A DNA stretch of 64,000 nucleotides from assembly GCF_001540865.1 (NCBI RefSeq), contig NC_033640.1, forward strand, positions 979,866 to 1,043,865, written 5' to 3'. The DNA is from Ananas comosus (Eukaryota; Streptophyta; Magnoliopsida; Poales; Bromeliaceae). Below the pieces are notes generated by a model. That model did no database searches, had not been told where the DNA came from, and saw only the letters and a program-made list of their open reading frames with translations. Made by a program: the position numbers and the translations under genes. Every line of letters starts with the position of its first letter. Within the stretch, counting starts at the first letter, position 1. Shown piece after piece: positions 23,048 to 32,560 of the stretch.

Positions 23048-23674
23048 AAATAAATCAGAAATTAAAAAAAATCCAATATATTTTTTATTGTACTTTTTTA
23101 TCATATAAAACACATTATGTTCTCATTTGTATTGAGAACTATCTAATAATATTAAATAAATAGAGTTGAGATGACTGCATGCAGCGTTATGNAGAGAAAG
23201 ATAGCATACTACTCGCTTCGTTTATTTTATTTAGAAAGAAACTTAGCTGGAAATGTGAATCAACTTGTATACTTTTCTCATTTCTCAAAAATATTATTAA
23301 CTTATTATTTTCTTTTTTTTTTTGGTACTATTCAACCAATTTCTCTTAATAGAGTCATTAGCTTTGCCCTAAAACATTAAATTTATTGATAGTGGATAAG
23401 TAGAAAAGAAAATAATAAGTTAATAATATTTTTGAGAAATGAGAAAAGTATACAATAATATATAAAAATAAATTTAAACTACAATGATGACAAGGGAACG
23501 ATTAGCTCAATGGGGTCTTTGAAAAATAAAAAATAAATCAGAAATTAAAAAAAATCCAATATATTTTTTATTGTACTTTTTTATCATATAAAACACATTA
23601 TGTTCTCATTTGTATTGAGAACTATCTAATAATATTAAATAAATAGAGTTGAGATGACTGCATGCAGCGTTATG
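23048..23674. repeat. 144-bp direct repeat and inverted arms around an N (probable assembly artefact)
   Basis: The segment 23048-23191 recurs at 23531-23674 with the same length. The N at 23192 lies immediately after the first copy. Between the copies, 23268-23315 and 23403-23453 form an inverted pair (GTATACTTTTCTCATTTCTC and its inverse). The layout mirrors the block at 7738-8425. Confidence 0.8.
23193..23267 (-). mobile_element. SINE fragment (copy 3)
   Basis: This is the 3' body of the SINE family read on the minus strand (GTTGATTCACATTTCCAGCT, then AAATAAACGAAGCGAGTAGT). The tRNA-like head is missing. It starts right at the N, so its truncation may be an assembly effect. Confidence 0.6.
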
Positions 23675-24154
23675 CTTCTCTACTATTTGTTAGGAATGCA
23701 AAATAAATATAGCCGGACTATATCTATCTATACTCTTATATGAATCCTCAATATCAAATGATGACGTGGCAAGCTCTTATTTTTTTATATTTTTTCAATT
23801 ATTTTATTTTATTTTTTAATTATTCTTTTCTCATCTTCTTCACCGTAGACTTCCTCACCTTCTAATAATTCTAACTCTTCTTCTATTCTTTAACGTCTGT
23901 CTCTTTACCTTCCAATAACCTCACATTCTCTCTCTTTATTATTATAATTAATTAATAATTAATTTTTTCTTCCCCCTATATCTCTATTAATCTCTTCGTT
24001 TTTCAACTTTGCTAAACCTCTTTCACCGATCTCCCTCTCCCATAAAAGTCGCTCGCTTTCATCACTGTCACATCACGTCGAGTCCATAGAATCCGCAGAT
24101 CCCGTTGTGTATTTGGTGGAGATGGCAGTGATGGTAGAAGATGAAGATCTTGGA

Positions 24155-24181
24155 TGCGGCGGCGGCGGCGGCGGCGGCGGC
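24155..24181. repeat. (GCG)n trinucleotide run
   Basis: About nine GCG units within the Helitron. ORFs across it give Ala or Arg runs, but no larger gene frame was recognised. Confidence 0.85.
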
Positions 24182-24584
24182 AGCGACGACAGAAGCGGAA
24201 AAAAGTGTATGGATATATAATCAACTTACTACTAATAGTATATATAGTGATAATCAAGTGATCAGAATTTTTTTATATTTTGCATTTTCTTTAATGTTTT
24301 TTTTTAACTATCATATCTATTAGCTTTTTTCAATTTCTTTTATAGTTATTTAGATGTATGAATTATTAAATAATAAGCCGATAAAAAACATATTTTTTTA
24401 TAGGATTTGTTTCTAGAATTAGATGTCTTTTAAAGGATTTGCATGTATATTATAAATAATTGCTTGCCCCAATTTACAATTTTATATATACACTGAATAA
24501 TTTTAAAAAAATTACTATTATACAATTAAAATCTAATTCAACAAATACAATTTAAATCATATTAAAGTTTATATATAAAAATTA

Positions 24585-25229
24585 GACTAAATTACAGAAA
24601 ACCTCCCTGTAATAACCCGCTTTTTCACTTTCCCCCCTGACATTTTAAAACCTACACTTTGCCCCCTTGTAAAATGAAAAATGTTCACATGGGGGTCACG
24701 GTGTGTAAAATGACCATTTTGCCCCTCGCCATTGTTGTCTTCTTCCTGAGCTTTCTCAGCCGCCCCTTCGATCCGCCGCTATTTCCACCTCAATCGGCCA
24801 CGATTCCTCTCCAATTTCTTCTCCACCTGCTCCCCTTCTCCTCCTACACCGTCGCCGCCCATCGATTTCGGCGACAGTATGGAGGATACTAAGATGGGTG
24901 TTGATGGAGAGGTAGGTAGGGACAACGAGGGCGAAGGCGAGGTAGCGGAGGAGGACGAAAGGGATGTGGGCGAGGGCGAAGCAGTGGAGGACGGCGAGGC
25001 GGCGAGGCGGCGAAGCGGCGAGCCGGAGGGAGCGAGGCATCAGAGAAAAGGTAGAGGGGTATTTTCGGTATAAAAAAATATTTTTTAACAGAACCCCTAA
25101 TGGAACCCTAACGGTAGGGGTGAAGTGCACATTTTTCATTTTACAAGGGGGCAAAGTGTAGGTTTTTAAATGTTAGGGTGGGAAAGTGAAAAGCCGGGTT
25201 ATTACAGGGGGGTTTTCTGTAATTTAGCC
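24585..25229. mobile_element. Mutator-type element with GC-rich gene-like interior, nested in Helitron
   Basis: The ends GACTAAATTACAGAAAACC and GGTTTTCTGTAATTTAGCC are inverted. Longer arms include TTTGCCCCCTTGTAAAATGA and its inverse. A perfect 9-bp duplication TAAAAATTA flanks it (24576-24584 and 25230-25238). The interior (24725-25060) is GC-rich, unlike the AT-rich arms. It encodes short frames on both strands (for example a hydrophobic minus-strand LRYLAFALVVPTYLSI), suggesting a captured gene fragment (Pack-MULE). The source gene was not recognised. Confidence 0.85.
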
Positions 25230-25658
25230 TAAAAATTATAGCAACTTGAGCTAATTTTATTTAAATTATTTTTATTTAAATTAATTGAATTATTAATCTG
25301 GCTAATAATTTTATTTAAATTATTTTGCCATTCCTTCATTTTACGCCTCTCTTTCTTTCTCTCTTTTTTTCTTTCTTCATCTCCTCACTGTATTTTTTTT
25401 TTATATATGTACAATTTCAGACTATCATTAATGATAAACAATAATAAAAAAAATCGCTTTGATAATATCTGTCTGCTGCATCGTGCGGACAACTATACTA
25501 GTGTATTATTAAGATTTTAATTTTTTTAAATTTTTTTCAACTATTTATTAAATAGTAGGACTGACAGTCTAACCTGCTGTTCACGAATCAGCTCATGTCC
25601 AACTTTTTAATAAACAAGCCAAAGACAAATTATATTTTTCAGTTTGATATTTTAAAAA

Positions 25659-26617
25659 GGGTTAATTTCATACAGGTGCTCGTAAATATGATGAATAGCA
25701 GATATATCCCTGCAAAGTTCAACTTTCATAAGTTATTCCTGTAAAAGTCTTAACGTATGCAGATATGTCCTTCTGGTTAGGATTCGTTAGAGAACTTTTA
25801 ACAGTAGAGTTGTGAAATGATAATTTTGCCCTTGCCCTCTTACTCTACCTCTGCCTCTTCAGGCTGTGGGAGTGGACAGCGGCGGTGGCGACGGTGACCT
25901 TGCGGAACTTGTTGGGTTGTGGCCAACAAGGACTAGGAAGAGGCGGAAGGGTAAGGTGCGGCCGATGCCGTCGGAGGCGCCCGTGACGACGGCCCACGCG
26001 GGCACCACGACGGGGACGACAATCGGATCATCGACGACGACGATGAAGAAGAAGAAGAGGAGAAAAGGAGGAGGAAAATGAAGATACGAAGAAGAAGAGG
26101 AAGAATAAGAAGCAGGAGAGGGAGAGGAAGAGGAAGAGGAAGAGAAAGAAGAAGAAGAAGAGGAAGGACAAGAGGAAGAAGGATAAAAATATCATTTTAC
26201 CTTATTAACTGACCATGGTTAAATATTTTAACTGTGGTTAACTAGATTTCTCTAACGGATATTAACGGCAGAGACATATCTAAGGCTTAGTTTGGTAATG
26301 AGATCTATCTAACGCTATTAGATAAAATGGAGTTGAGGAAAAAACATATAAGGATATACTTCTGTATTCTCCGTTGGGAACGCAAAAAATATATCGTAAC
26401 CGACTCATCGCGATATGCAGAACACAATATTACCTACGAAAATAAACATGGCATTTTTTTAACATACTTTCTCACCGCACGTAACGCAATCTCCCTACAA
26501 TCCCAAACGAAGTCTAAATATATTAGAATTTTCACAGTGATAACTTATCAAAGTTGAACTTTACAGGAATATATCTGTTATTCATCGTGTTTGCAGGGAT
26601 CTGTATAAAATTAACTC
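25659..26617. mobile_element. Pack-MULE carrying a short-chain dehydrogenase gene fragment
   Basis: The left arm starts GGGTTAATTTCATACAGGTG and the right arm ends TCTGTATAAAATTAACTC. They stay inverted for about 70 bases (AAAGTTCAACTTT and neighbours). A 9-bp duplication TTTTAAAAA flanks it (25650-25658 and 26618-26626), fitting Mutator elements, although it is AT-simple. The GC-rich interior holds a fragment of an SDR gene (see 25866-26035), purine-rich AAGAAG repeats (26040-26175), and a second inverted pair (26285 GGCTTAGTTTGG, 26505 CCAAACGAAGTC). Confidence 0.8.
25866..26035 (-). pseudogene. Captured fragment of a short-chain dehydrogenase (3-ketoacyl-CoA reductase-like)
   Basis: Read on the minus strand, this gives PAWAVVTGASDGIGRTL, then FLVLVGHNP, and after a frame shift NKFRKVTVATAAVHSHS. 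TGASDGIG is the TGxxxGIG cofactor-binding motif of SDR enzymes. The wording WAVVTG..DGIG...LVLVGRNP..K is typical of plant very-long-chain 3-oxoacyl-CoA reductase (KCR), an ER enzyme of fatty-acid elongation. Only about 55 codons of the Rossmann start are present. They have a frameshift and no catalytic Tyr-Lys motif, so it cannot make the enzyme. The KCR rather than other-SDR call is from remembered family wording and is moderately sure. Confidence 0.6.
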
Positions 26618-26711
26618 TTTTAAAAAATCAACTCGTTGGTATTTTAATGTGCCAGCTCGTGTCTGGCTTGTTTATTTCCACTTGTTGACAGCCCTAGTGT
26701 GTATCCATTCA

Positions 26712-26716
<5 letters not shown>

Positions 26717-26750
<34 letters not shown>
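26717..26750. repeat. (CT)n tract in the PPR gene leader
   Basis: A pure CT run ends about 60 bases before the PPR start codon. It probably lies in the promoter or 5' UTR. Confidence 0.85.
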
Positions 26751-26753
<3 letters not shown>

Positions 26754-26786
26754 TTTTGCATCAAACACTTCATAGTTAAACCCTCC

Positions 26787-26801
26787 AAACCCTAAACCCT
26801 A
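26787..26801 (+). promoter_or_regulatory. Telo-box-like motif just upstream of the PPR start
   Basis: AAACCCTAAACCCTA lies 10 bases before the ATG. AAACCCTA telo-boxes are common in promoters and leaders of plant genes for translation and organelle biogenesis, which fits an organellar PPR protein. Function here is inferred. Confidence 0.5.
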
Positions 26802-26810
26802 TAGAGAAAA

Positions 26811-28604
26811 ATGCTCCCTTCTTCGTCTTCTTCTTCTTCCTCATCTCGCTCCCTCCTCCACCGCCTCCTCCACCACCACCACCATCGCCACCACCTCCTC
26901 CTCCTCCCCTTCTCCTCCCTCTCCCTCCCCACCACCCCCGATCCCCCTCCTCCCACCACCCCCCTCACCCAAGAATCCCTCCTCTACGCCCTCACCAAGC
27001 TCTCCAAATCCCCCCACCACGCCCTCTCCCTCTTCCGCCGCGTCGCCTCCGACCCCTCCTCCTCCTTCGTCCCCGCCGCGCCCGCCCACAACCTCATGCT
27101 CCGCATCCTCGCCCGCCCCGACTCCCTCCCCCAGTTCTGGTCCTTCCTCTCCTCCATGTCCCGCTCCGGCCACTCCCTCGACCACGGCACCTTCCTCTCC
27201 CTCCTCGCCTCCTTCAAGCGCGCCAATTTGCCCTCCGACCGCTCCGCCCTCGCCCAGTTCTACTCCCGCTCCGCCCTCCTCTCCGCCTCCGACGCCGCCC
27301 TCCGATCCACCTTACACCTACTCTCCTCCCCCTCCGACCCCCCGTCCGACGATCACTGGAACGATGCAGTTGAATCGAATTTGAACGCATTGAATCCCCA
27401 ATTATCCGAGGATTTCGTCGCCAAGGTCCTCAGAGAGCTCCGCAATCGCCCCCTCACGGCTCTGGGCTTCTTCCGCTGGGCCGGTACCCGTCCTGGCTAC
27501 GCGCACGGCACTGTGGCGTACAACGCGATGGCCCGCGCCCTCGGCCGCGGGGAATCCATCGAGCAATTTTGGAGCTTGATCGAGGAAATGAAGCAGGAGT
27601 CGCGCGACATGGATATCGACACCTACGTCAAGCTCTCGCGGCACTTCCAGAAGTGTTGGATGATGAAGGAGGCGGTGGAGCTCTACGAGCGCATGATGGA
27701 CGGGCCCTACAAGCCGGCCGTGCAGGATTGCGGCATCCTTTTACGGCACATCGCGATGAGCAGCGCCCCGGATCTCGAGCTGGTTTATAGGGTGGTGAGG
27801 AAGTACGAATCCGCAGGGTATTCTCTTTCGAAGGCCGTGTACGATGGGATTCACCGGTCTCTGACGAGCAACGGGAGGTTCGGTGAGGCGGAGGAGATAG
27901 TAGAGAAGATGCGAAGCGAAGGGTTCGAGCCGGATAACATCACTTATAGCCAGTTGGTGTATGGGCTATGCAAGGCTCGGAGATTCGATGATGCGTATAA
28001 GGTGTTCGACGAAATGGAGGCCGCCGGATGTGTTCCGGATCTTAAGACTTGGACGGTATTGATTCAGGGGCATTGCACTGCCGGAGAGGTGGATAAGGGG
28101 TTGGAGTGTTTGGCGAGGATGATAGAGAAAAACTGCGAAGCGGATGCCGACGTTTTGGATATCTTGGTTAAAGGGTTGTGTGGTAAGAGCAAGGCGGAAG
28201 GCGCTTACAATCTGTTCGACGAAATGGTTGAGAGAGCTCGTTTGCGACCGTGGCAAGCGACGTATAAGCATTTGATTAGTGAGCTATTGAAAGTGAGAAT
28301 GCTTGAAGAAGCATTGAAGCTTTTGGGTTCGATGAAGAAGCAAAACTTTCCGCCGTTTGCGGACCCGTTCCCTCCTTATATAGCCAAGTTTGGGACGATT
28401 GACGATGCACGGCAGTTTCTGAAAGCTTTGACGGTGAATAATTATCCATCCCCGGCTGCTTATTTAAATGTATTCAAGGCCTTCTTTGACGAAGGAAGGT
28501 ATTCAGAGGCGCAGGATTTGCTTTTCAAGTGCCCTCATCATATTCGTAAGCATGCTGATATTTCTAAGCTGTTTGGTTCCATTAAACCTGAGAATTCTTC
28601 TTGA
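26811..28604 (+). CDS. P-class pentatricopeptide repeat (PPR) protein, BIR6/At3g48250-like
   Basis: An intronless 597-residue ORF. The Ser/His/Leu-rich N-terminus (about 1-45) fits an organelle transit peptide. Residues about 230-515 hold 35-residue PPR helices, for example PDNITYSQLVYGLCKARRFD (about 373), DLKTWTVLIQGHC (about 408) and a repeat ending ...TYKHLISELLK (about 482). No E, DYW or SMR domain follows, so it is P-class, with a role in RNA splicing or stabilisation. Wording such as VYDGIHRSLTSNGRFGEAEE, RELRNRPLTALGFFRW and LLFKCPHHIRKH closely matches my memory of Arabidopsis BIR6, a mitochondrial nad7 intron 1 splicing factor. The 5' third is extremely C-rich, the rest less so, a monocot-like GC gradient. 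The ATG at 26811 follows a short leader. Confidence 0.93.
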   Translation: MLPSSSSSSSSSRSLLHRLLHHHHHRHHLLLLPFSSLSLPTTPDPPPPTTPLTQESLLYALTKLSKSPHHALSLFRRVASDPSSSFVPAAPAHNLMLRILARPDSLPQFWSFLSSMSRSGHSLDHGTFLSLLASFKRANLPSDRSALAQFYSRSALLSASDAALRSTLHLLSSPSDPPSDDHWNDAVESNLNALNPQLSEDFVAKVLRELRNRPLTALGFFRWAGTRPGYAHGTVAYNAMARALGRGESIEQFWSLIEEMKQESRDMDIDTYVKLSRHFQKCWMMKEAVELYERMMDGPYKPAVQDCGILLRHIAMSSAPDLELVYRVVRKYESAGYSLSKAVYDGIHRSLTSNGRFGEAEEIVEKMRSEGFEPDNITYSQLVYGLCKARRFDDAYKVFDEMEAAGCVPDLKTWTVLIQGHCTAGEVDKGLECLARMIEKNCEADADVLDILVKGLCGKSKAEGAYNLFDEMVERARLRPWQATYKHLISELLKVRMLEEALKLLGSMKKQNFPPFADPFPPYIAKFGTIDDARQFLKALTVNNYPSPAAYLNVFKAFFDEGRYSEAQDLLFKCPHHIRKHADISKLFGSIKPENSS

Positions 28605-29100
28605 TCATATTGCCTTTCCCTGTATTTCGAAATTATGTTGTGATTTCCGAGATCTCAACTATGAATGTAGGAGTATCCATATTTTGGTCTAATCGGTTTC
28701 GTAACATGTTTGTTGTTGGTCAATATATTTACATTATGTTCACAGTTCCTTGTATATCACTTCTATAGATGTTGTAACGTAGGATTCTTGTCTAAGTGAT
28801 ACGGGACCAAAATTCTTATGTTCGTGGTTTCTAGTTTCAGTTGAATTGAATAATCTTCTATACATATGAGGTTGTAAAACTTATACTTTAGTTGATCTTA
28901 CGATTTAATTGATACGATGGAGAATCTTTTTTTCCTTAGAAGATCATGCAATCGACATATTAATGTATGTCTTTGAATTCAAATTTGTAATTTTCCTCTA
29001 TAAGAAGAACCGGATAGAATATCTCCTTGGAGCTAATTTTGAGGAAACCTAAACGTTTCGTGGGAGACAAAAGTGGATGAAAATATCCTCCTACAAGGGC
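28605..29100. other. 3' flank of the PPR gene
   Basis: AT-rich 3' UTR and spacer. A TTGTTGGTCAATATATTTAC stretch around 28710 could be in the 3' end region, but no defined poly(A) signal was chosen. Confidence 0.35.
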
Positions 29101-29379
29101 CAGAAAACTACAATTGCATGGTTGAAATTTGGTTCTTACTTTTGATTAAGCTAATCACTTTGTTGAAGTTGTTGCAATATGGTAGTTCCAGGAAAAGCTA
29201 TATATGAGGCGTAGAACTTAGGTCATCAGGTGTGCTTTTATTCCTCTCCAAGTTACCTATCTCTCATTCGTATATAGTTTGTTTTTTTCCTAAGCACTAT
29301 GATCTGTCTCGAAGGATGTTTCATGGCCTACCACCATAATGAGTGGTTGCACAGTTTTCCTTCGAGAGGGATGTCGAGT

Positions 29380-29900
29380 TGTCATCCCCAGCAATCGGTA
29401 TTAGAGCAAAACTTTTAGGATGTGAAGGTCGGTATTTTTGATGATTCGAAATTCGATTGCTTGTTAAGAAAGAAGATCGTGGAGATTATAATGCTGTAAA
29501 ATAATTTTAACCTGATTAGGTGTGATGGAATAGGAGATTATTTGATAGATCAAGACATTTTCGGAATAGAGACCCGAGATCGAATAGGAAGTATAAAAAT
29601 CCTTTTGTTTTACTTTGTATCAACCACTTGATCGAAAAAATATTCTGGAGATTACCTTAAGTGCGCAAACAGCTAAAGAGGCATGGAATCTGTTGAAGGC
29701 AATCGACTCTCGAGATTATAATGTCCGATAAGTTGCAGTAAACAGAATAAGCTATGGTGATGGATCATGGATACAATTAAAACTCAAAAAAAAACCATAA
29801 TGTGAAATTCGCTAGGATGCTAAAAATATATTCAACAATAAGCTGATGATGATGATGATGATCCGTATAGTTGACTGTGTCAATTTGATGCAGAAGATGG
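29380..29900 (+). pseudogene. Degenerate copia retrotransposon fragment (PBS and gag)
   Basis: CGGTATTAGAGCA (about 29397-29409) resembles the initiator-Met primer-binding site TGGTATCAGAGCA. Downstream, one frame gives TLSAQTAKEAWNLLKAIDS (about 29653-29710), which matches the gag (UBN2-type) wording TAKEAW..L of copia elements. An in-frame stop follows soon after. No LTR pair, protease, integrase or reverse transcriptase was seen. It is a dead fragment. Confidence 0.5.
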
Positions 29901-30096
29901 AACAAAGAGAAGATAAACATAATTCAGTCGGCTTCTTATTTCCCTTAGACAACATTCTTAACACAATGTTACAGTCGTATTCTATTACATGAGATTTGTA
30001 TAGCTAGAGAGAGTACGAAGAGATATATCTCTAGTTTATTTTAGCATAGTGGGGATACATCAAACAGGTTGTATATAGATTCCATTCAATTGTTCT

Positions 30097-30480
30097 CTAA
30101 GCCAGCGGCTTCGATGACATGAGCTTCTGGAGGTTAAAGTACTCGTGCTTGCGCTTGATGAAATCGCTAGCCTCGACGTCGATGTTCACCTCATTTGCTG
30201 CAATCTTGGCGGGTTCGCGGCTTGCTTTCTTTTCTTCTCGCTCAGCCCAACCGCGAGGGGCGGTGGCAAAGCCGACCCCCGCATCGCGTGCTACCGTTTC
30301 GTAGGTATATTTTGCCTTTTCTATGTAAACCTTCTGAAGATCCGGGGAGCAAAGCTCTTCGTAGGTGTACTTCATCGAATCATTTGCAGGGTTATCATTG
30401 GCGGGCGGGAGGCTATTATCCTCAAACTTGACATGCTTTCGTCGGGCGTGGTTGCTTCGGTTGATTTTGAGAGAATGCAT
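30097..30480 (-). CDS. Small basic/charged protein of unknown function, 127 residues
   Basis: An uninterrupted minus-strand frame from ATG 30480 to TAG 30097. Codon composition is balanced, unlike the AT-rich surroundings. The protein has no signal peptide or membrane segment. It is rich in Lys, Glu and Ala. It contains KYTYEELCSPDLQKVY and a second KYTYETVARD (a partial internal repeat), then a C-terminal amphipathic stretch DVEASDFIKRKHEYFNLQKL. That tail loosely resembles the C-terminus of DUF761-type plant proteins, a weak impression only. A TATA box lies 62-72 bases upstream (30542-30552). AATAAA on the minus strand lies at about 30035-30040, 60 bases past the stop. I do not recognise the family. 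Confidence 0.65.
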   Translation of the reverse strand: MHSLKINRSNHARRKHVKFEDNSLPPANDNPANDSMKYTYEELCSPDLQKVYIEKAKYTYETVARDAGVGFATAPRGWAEREEKKASREPAKIAANEVNIDVEASDFIKRKHEYFNLQKLMSSKPLA

Positions 30481-30541
30481 CTTCTAAATAGGCTTCTTTG
30501 GGAAGTGCTTCAGGCTTTGTAAGTATTCAACTTCTCAATCC

Positions 30542-30552
30542 CCTTTTATAGG
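30542..30552 (-). promoter_or_regulatory. TATA box of the small gene at 30097-30480
   Basis: The minus strand reads CCTATAAAAGG, a near-consensus TATA box. Transcription would start about 30 bases downstream (near 30515), leaving a leader of about 35 bases before the ATG at 30480. Confidence 0.6.
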
Positions 30553-30934
30553 CCAAATAAGTTTTTTGGAGATGATAAGTTTGCATCTTTCTTTCGTCAA
30601 TGTTCACGAATCTTTTTCACTTTTCCTTATTCTGCTTCAGTCTTGAAGGCATCTTATTCTTTCAAAAGGCATGACGATGTAGCAGCCCTCCTTTTTGAAT
30701 AAATATCTTCTTGGTATAGCATTTATTCTCAATTTGAACAGCACTTCAATTATATCCAATCACATTCGACGAATAAGAAACCCTATCATTTTTCACGTTC
30801 ATTGGATCGCTAACATTAGGAAGCACTCTTTTAAGGCACATGCTTTGTATGCGCAAGGAATATCTCTTTATGGCGGCGATTTACTCCGTCAATCTCGAAA
30901 TTTTTTATTGATTTTGAAAATTGTGTGCATGTTT

Positions 30935-32560
30935 GGCCTGACTTCTGAAATAGCTTTTTGAAGTTTTCGACGGTGTGAGATTGAAAGCTTTTGAAGAGAT
31001 TTTAGTAAAACCGCAGTTGATAAGTGCTTCCAAAAAGCACTTTTTTGTAAGCTGTAAGCTTTAGCCAAACTGCTCTAAATGGACCAAGTATTTCTTGTGA
31101 TTAGTTTTTGACCCTTGCAACAAACCAAGGAACTCAATCAACTAACTTTGCTTGTCCCAGTTAATTTCGTCTTTCGAGTTGTTTACGGTACCGGGTCGTT
31201 TCGCGACGAACCCTTTTTGTTTCGAGTTGCTTCGAATTCAATTTGTTCGAGTTTTTCGAGTTTAGTTGAGTAGAATTTGGTTTTTCATTTGTTTCATGAA
31301 GGAATTTAGTTTGAAAAGAAGCTTTTTGAGGTGATGTGTGTAATTACATTAGCATATGTTGCATGAAATTTAGATGTTTTCAAGGGCACATGTGAAAATT
31401 TGAATTTTGTAAATTTCTAATTTTATTGGGGAGCAAATTCTGAGTATACTACAAGTTGATTACTCACATAATCAATTGATTATTATTTTTTTTTTTGAAA
31501 CATCATTTAGTTTTTAAACATAGTAAACATGTTCACAATAATCCCAAAAGTGTATTAAACTCCAAATATATTTTACAAATTATGGTTGTCACACATTTTC
31601 TTTTTCTTTTATTTTTTTTTTAAAATGTCATTTCTTTTGCTTGCAAAATAATAATTGAATTAAATTTATCTATTTTTTTTGATTAATAATTACCAGGTTT
31701 TCGACAAATCTCAGTATACTCGGTGCGGATTATGGGATAATATTTTGCGAAAAATATAATGATTTATGCCAAGTTGAAATAATTTGAAGTGTATAAAAAG
31801 GTTTGAGAAACTACAGGGCTCAACTCTTGCTTCAAAATAGTCTCAAAATCAAATTTAAATAAAGTTTCATATTCTACAAAAAAAACTACACGGGCTCGAG
31901 TCCGAATCCGAATCTGAAATTGGTGGAAACCCGGCCCGAAATAGAGCTTGGACCCAATCATATTAGAGTCCTTTTTGAAAACTTTAAAAAAAAAATCTAA
32001 CATATGTTAATGTTTGAATTTTATAATCATACACAAATAAAAGATAAATAAAAGATATTTATTGAGTATTTCATCAGTTTTAGTTTCTACAAGTTCTGAG
32101 TGTGTGTAATAGATGTGAATTTTTTAATATATTTTTGAATATGAAATCAATATACATTTGAAATTGAATCTCAATTTCTAAAACACACTTTTTTTTTAAT
32201 TTTTTCCTCTTAAGAAAGTAACTAGTCTCAACTCACTCTTAACTTCTAAAAATAGTAATAGTAAAAGATAGAAAGGGCATTGTTGTATATTCACTTCTCA
32301 AGGATTATATATTTGAAAATTAGCATTTTGTTAAACAAAACCCTAATTTTTTTAAAAAACTCTCTTTATTGCTTTATTGGCCAAACTCAATGCAAGGCAT
32401 GTTATATTTGTCATTTAGTGATGATTTTGTCTTTTTTCTCACCCCCCACCCCACCCAAAAAGCATGAAAATAATTATACTTTTTATTATTTTCTAACTTG
32501 TATCAAGTTTGGATTGGTGTTGCACAATTCTAGTTTAAGATTTAGTTTCTGTTTGGCTTA
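30935..32560. other. AT-rich intergenic DNA with small repeat remnants
   Basis: 30935-31080 holds short stems with AAGCACTTTTTT and GTAAGCTGTAAGCTTT, a probable small MITE relic. Around 31885-31955 there is CCCGGCCCGAAATAG wording, like the CCCGAA-rich hAT-type elements. No gene was seen. Confidence 0.35.

Larger units (their letters stand above)
23727..25501 (+). mobile_element. Non-autonomous Helitron carrying a nested Mutator-type element
   Basis: The 5' end is TCTATACTCTTATATGAATC after an A, with GACGTGGCA about 45 bases in, as in the element at 56212-56615. The 3' end has a short hairpin (GTCTGC...GCGGAC, one wobble), then AACTATACTAG and a T, so it terminates in CTAG at 25498-25501. 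A TC start, CTRR end, hairpin about 11 bases from the end and A|T insertion are Helitron features. No Rep/helicase is encoded. It holds a GCG-rich trinucleotide run at 24155-24181 and the element at 24585-25229. The interior resembles CT-rich leader sequence. Confidence 0.72.
25554..26696. mobile_element. hAT-like remnant split by a Pack-MULE
   Basis: The left phrase TAGGACTGACAG and the right phrase TTGTTGACAGCCCTA are inverted. The flanking body has AGCTCATGTCC and AATAAACAAGCC left of the insert, and AACTCGTTGG and GCCAGCTCGTGTCTGGCTTG right of it. This is the GAGCTCG-type wording also seen at 57605-57720 and 58228-58426. The inserted element occupies 25659-26617. No clear 8-bp duplication remains. 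Confidence 0.5.

Noticed and set aside
26841..27185. Antisense ORFs across the PPR gene
   Set aside because: The Gly/Glu-rich antisense frames are shadows of the C-rich, Ser/Pro/Leu-coding 5' end of the PPR gene.
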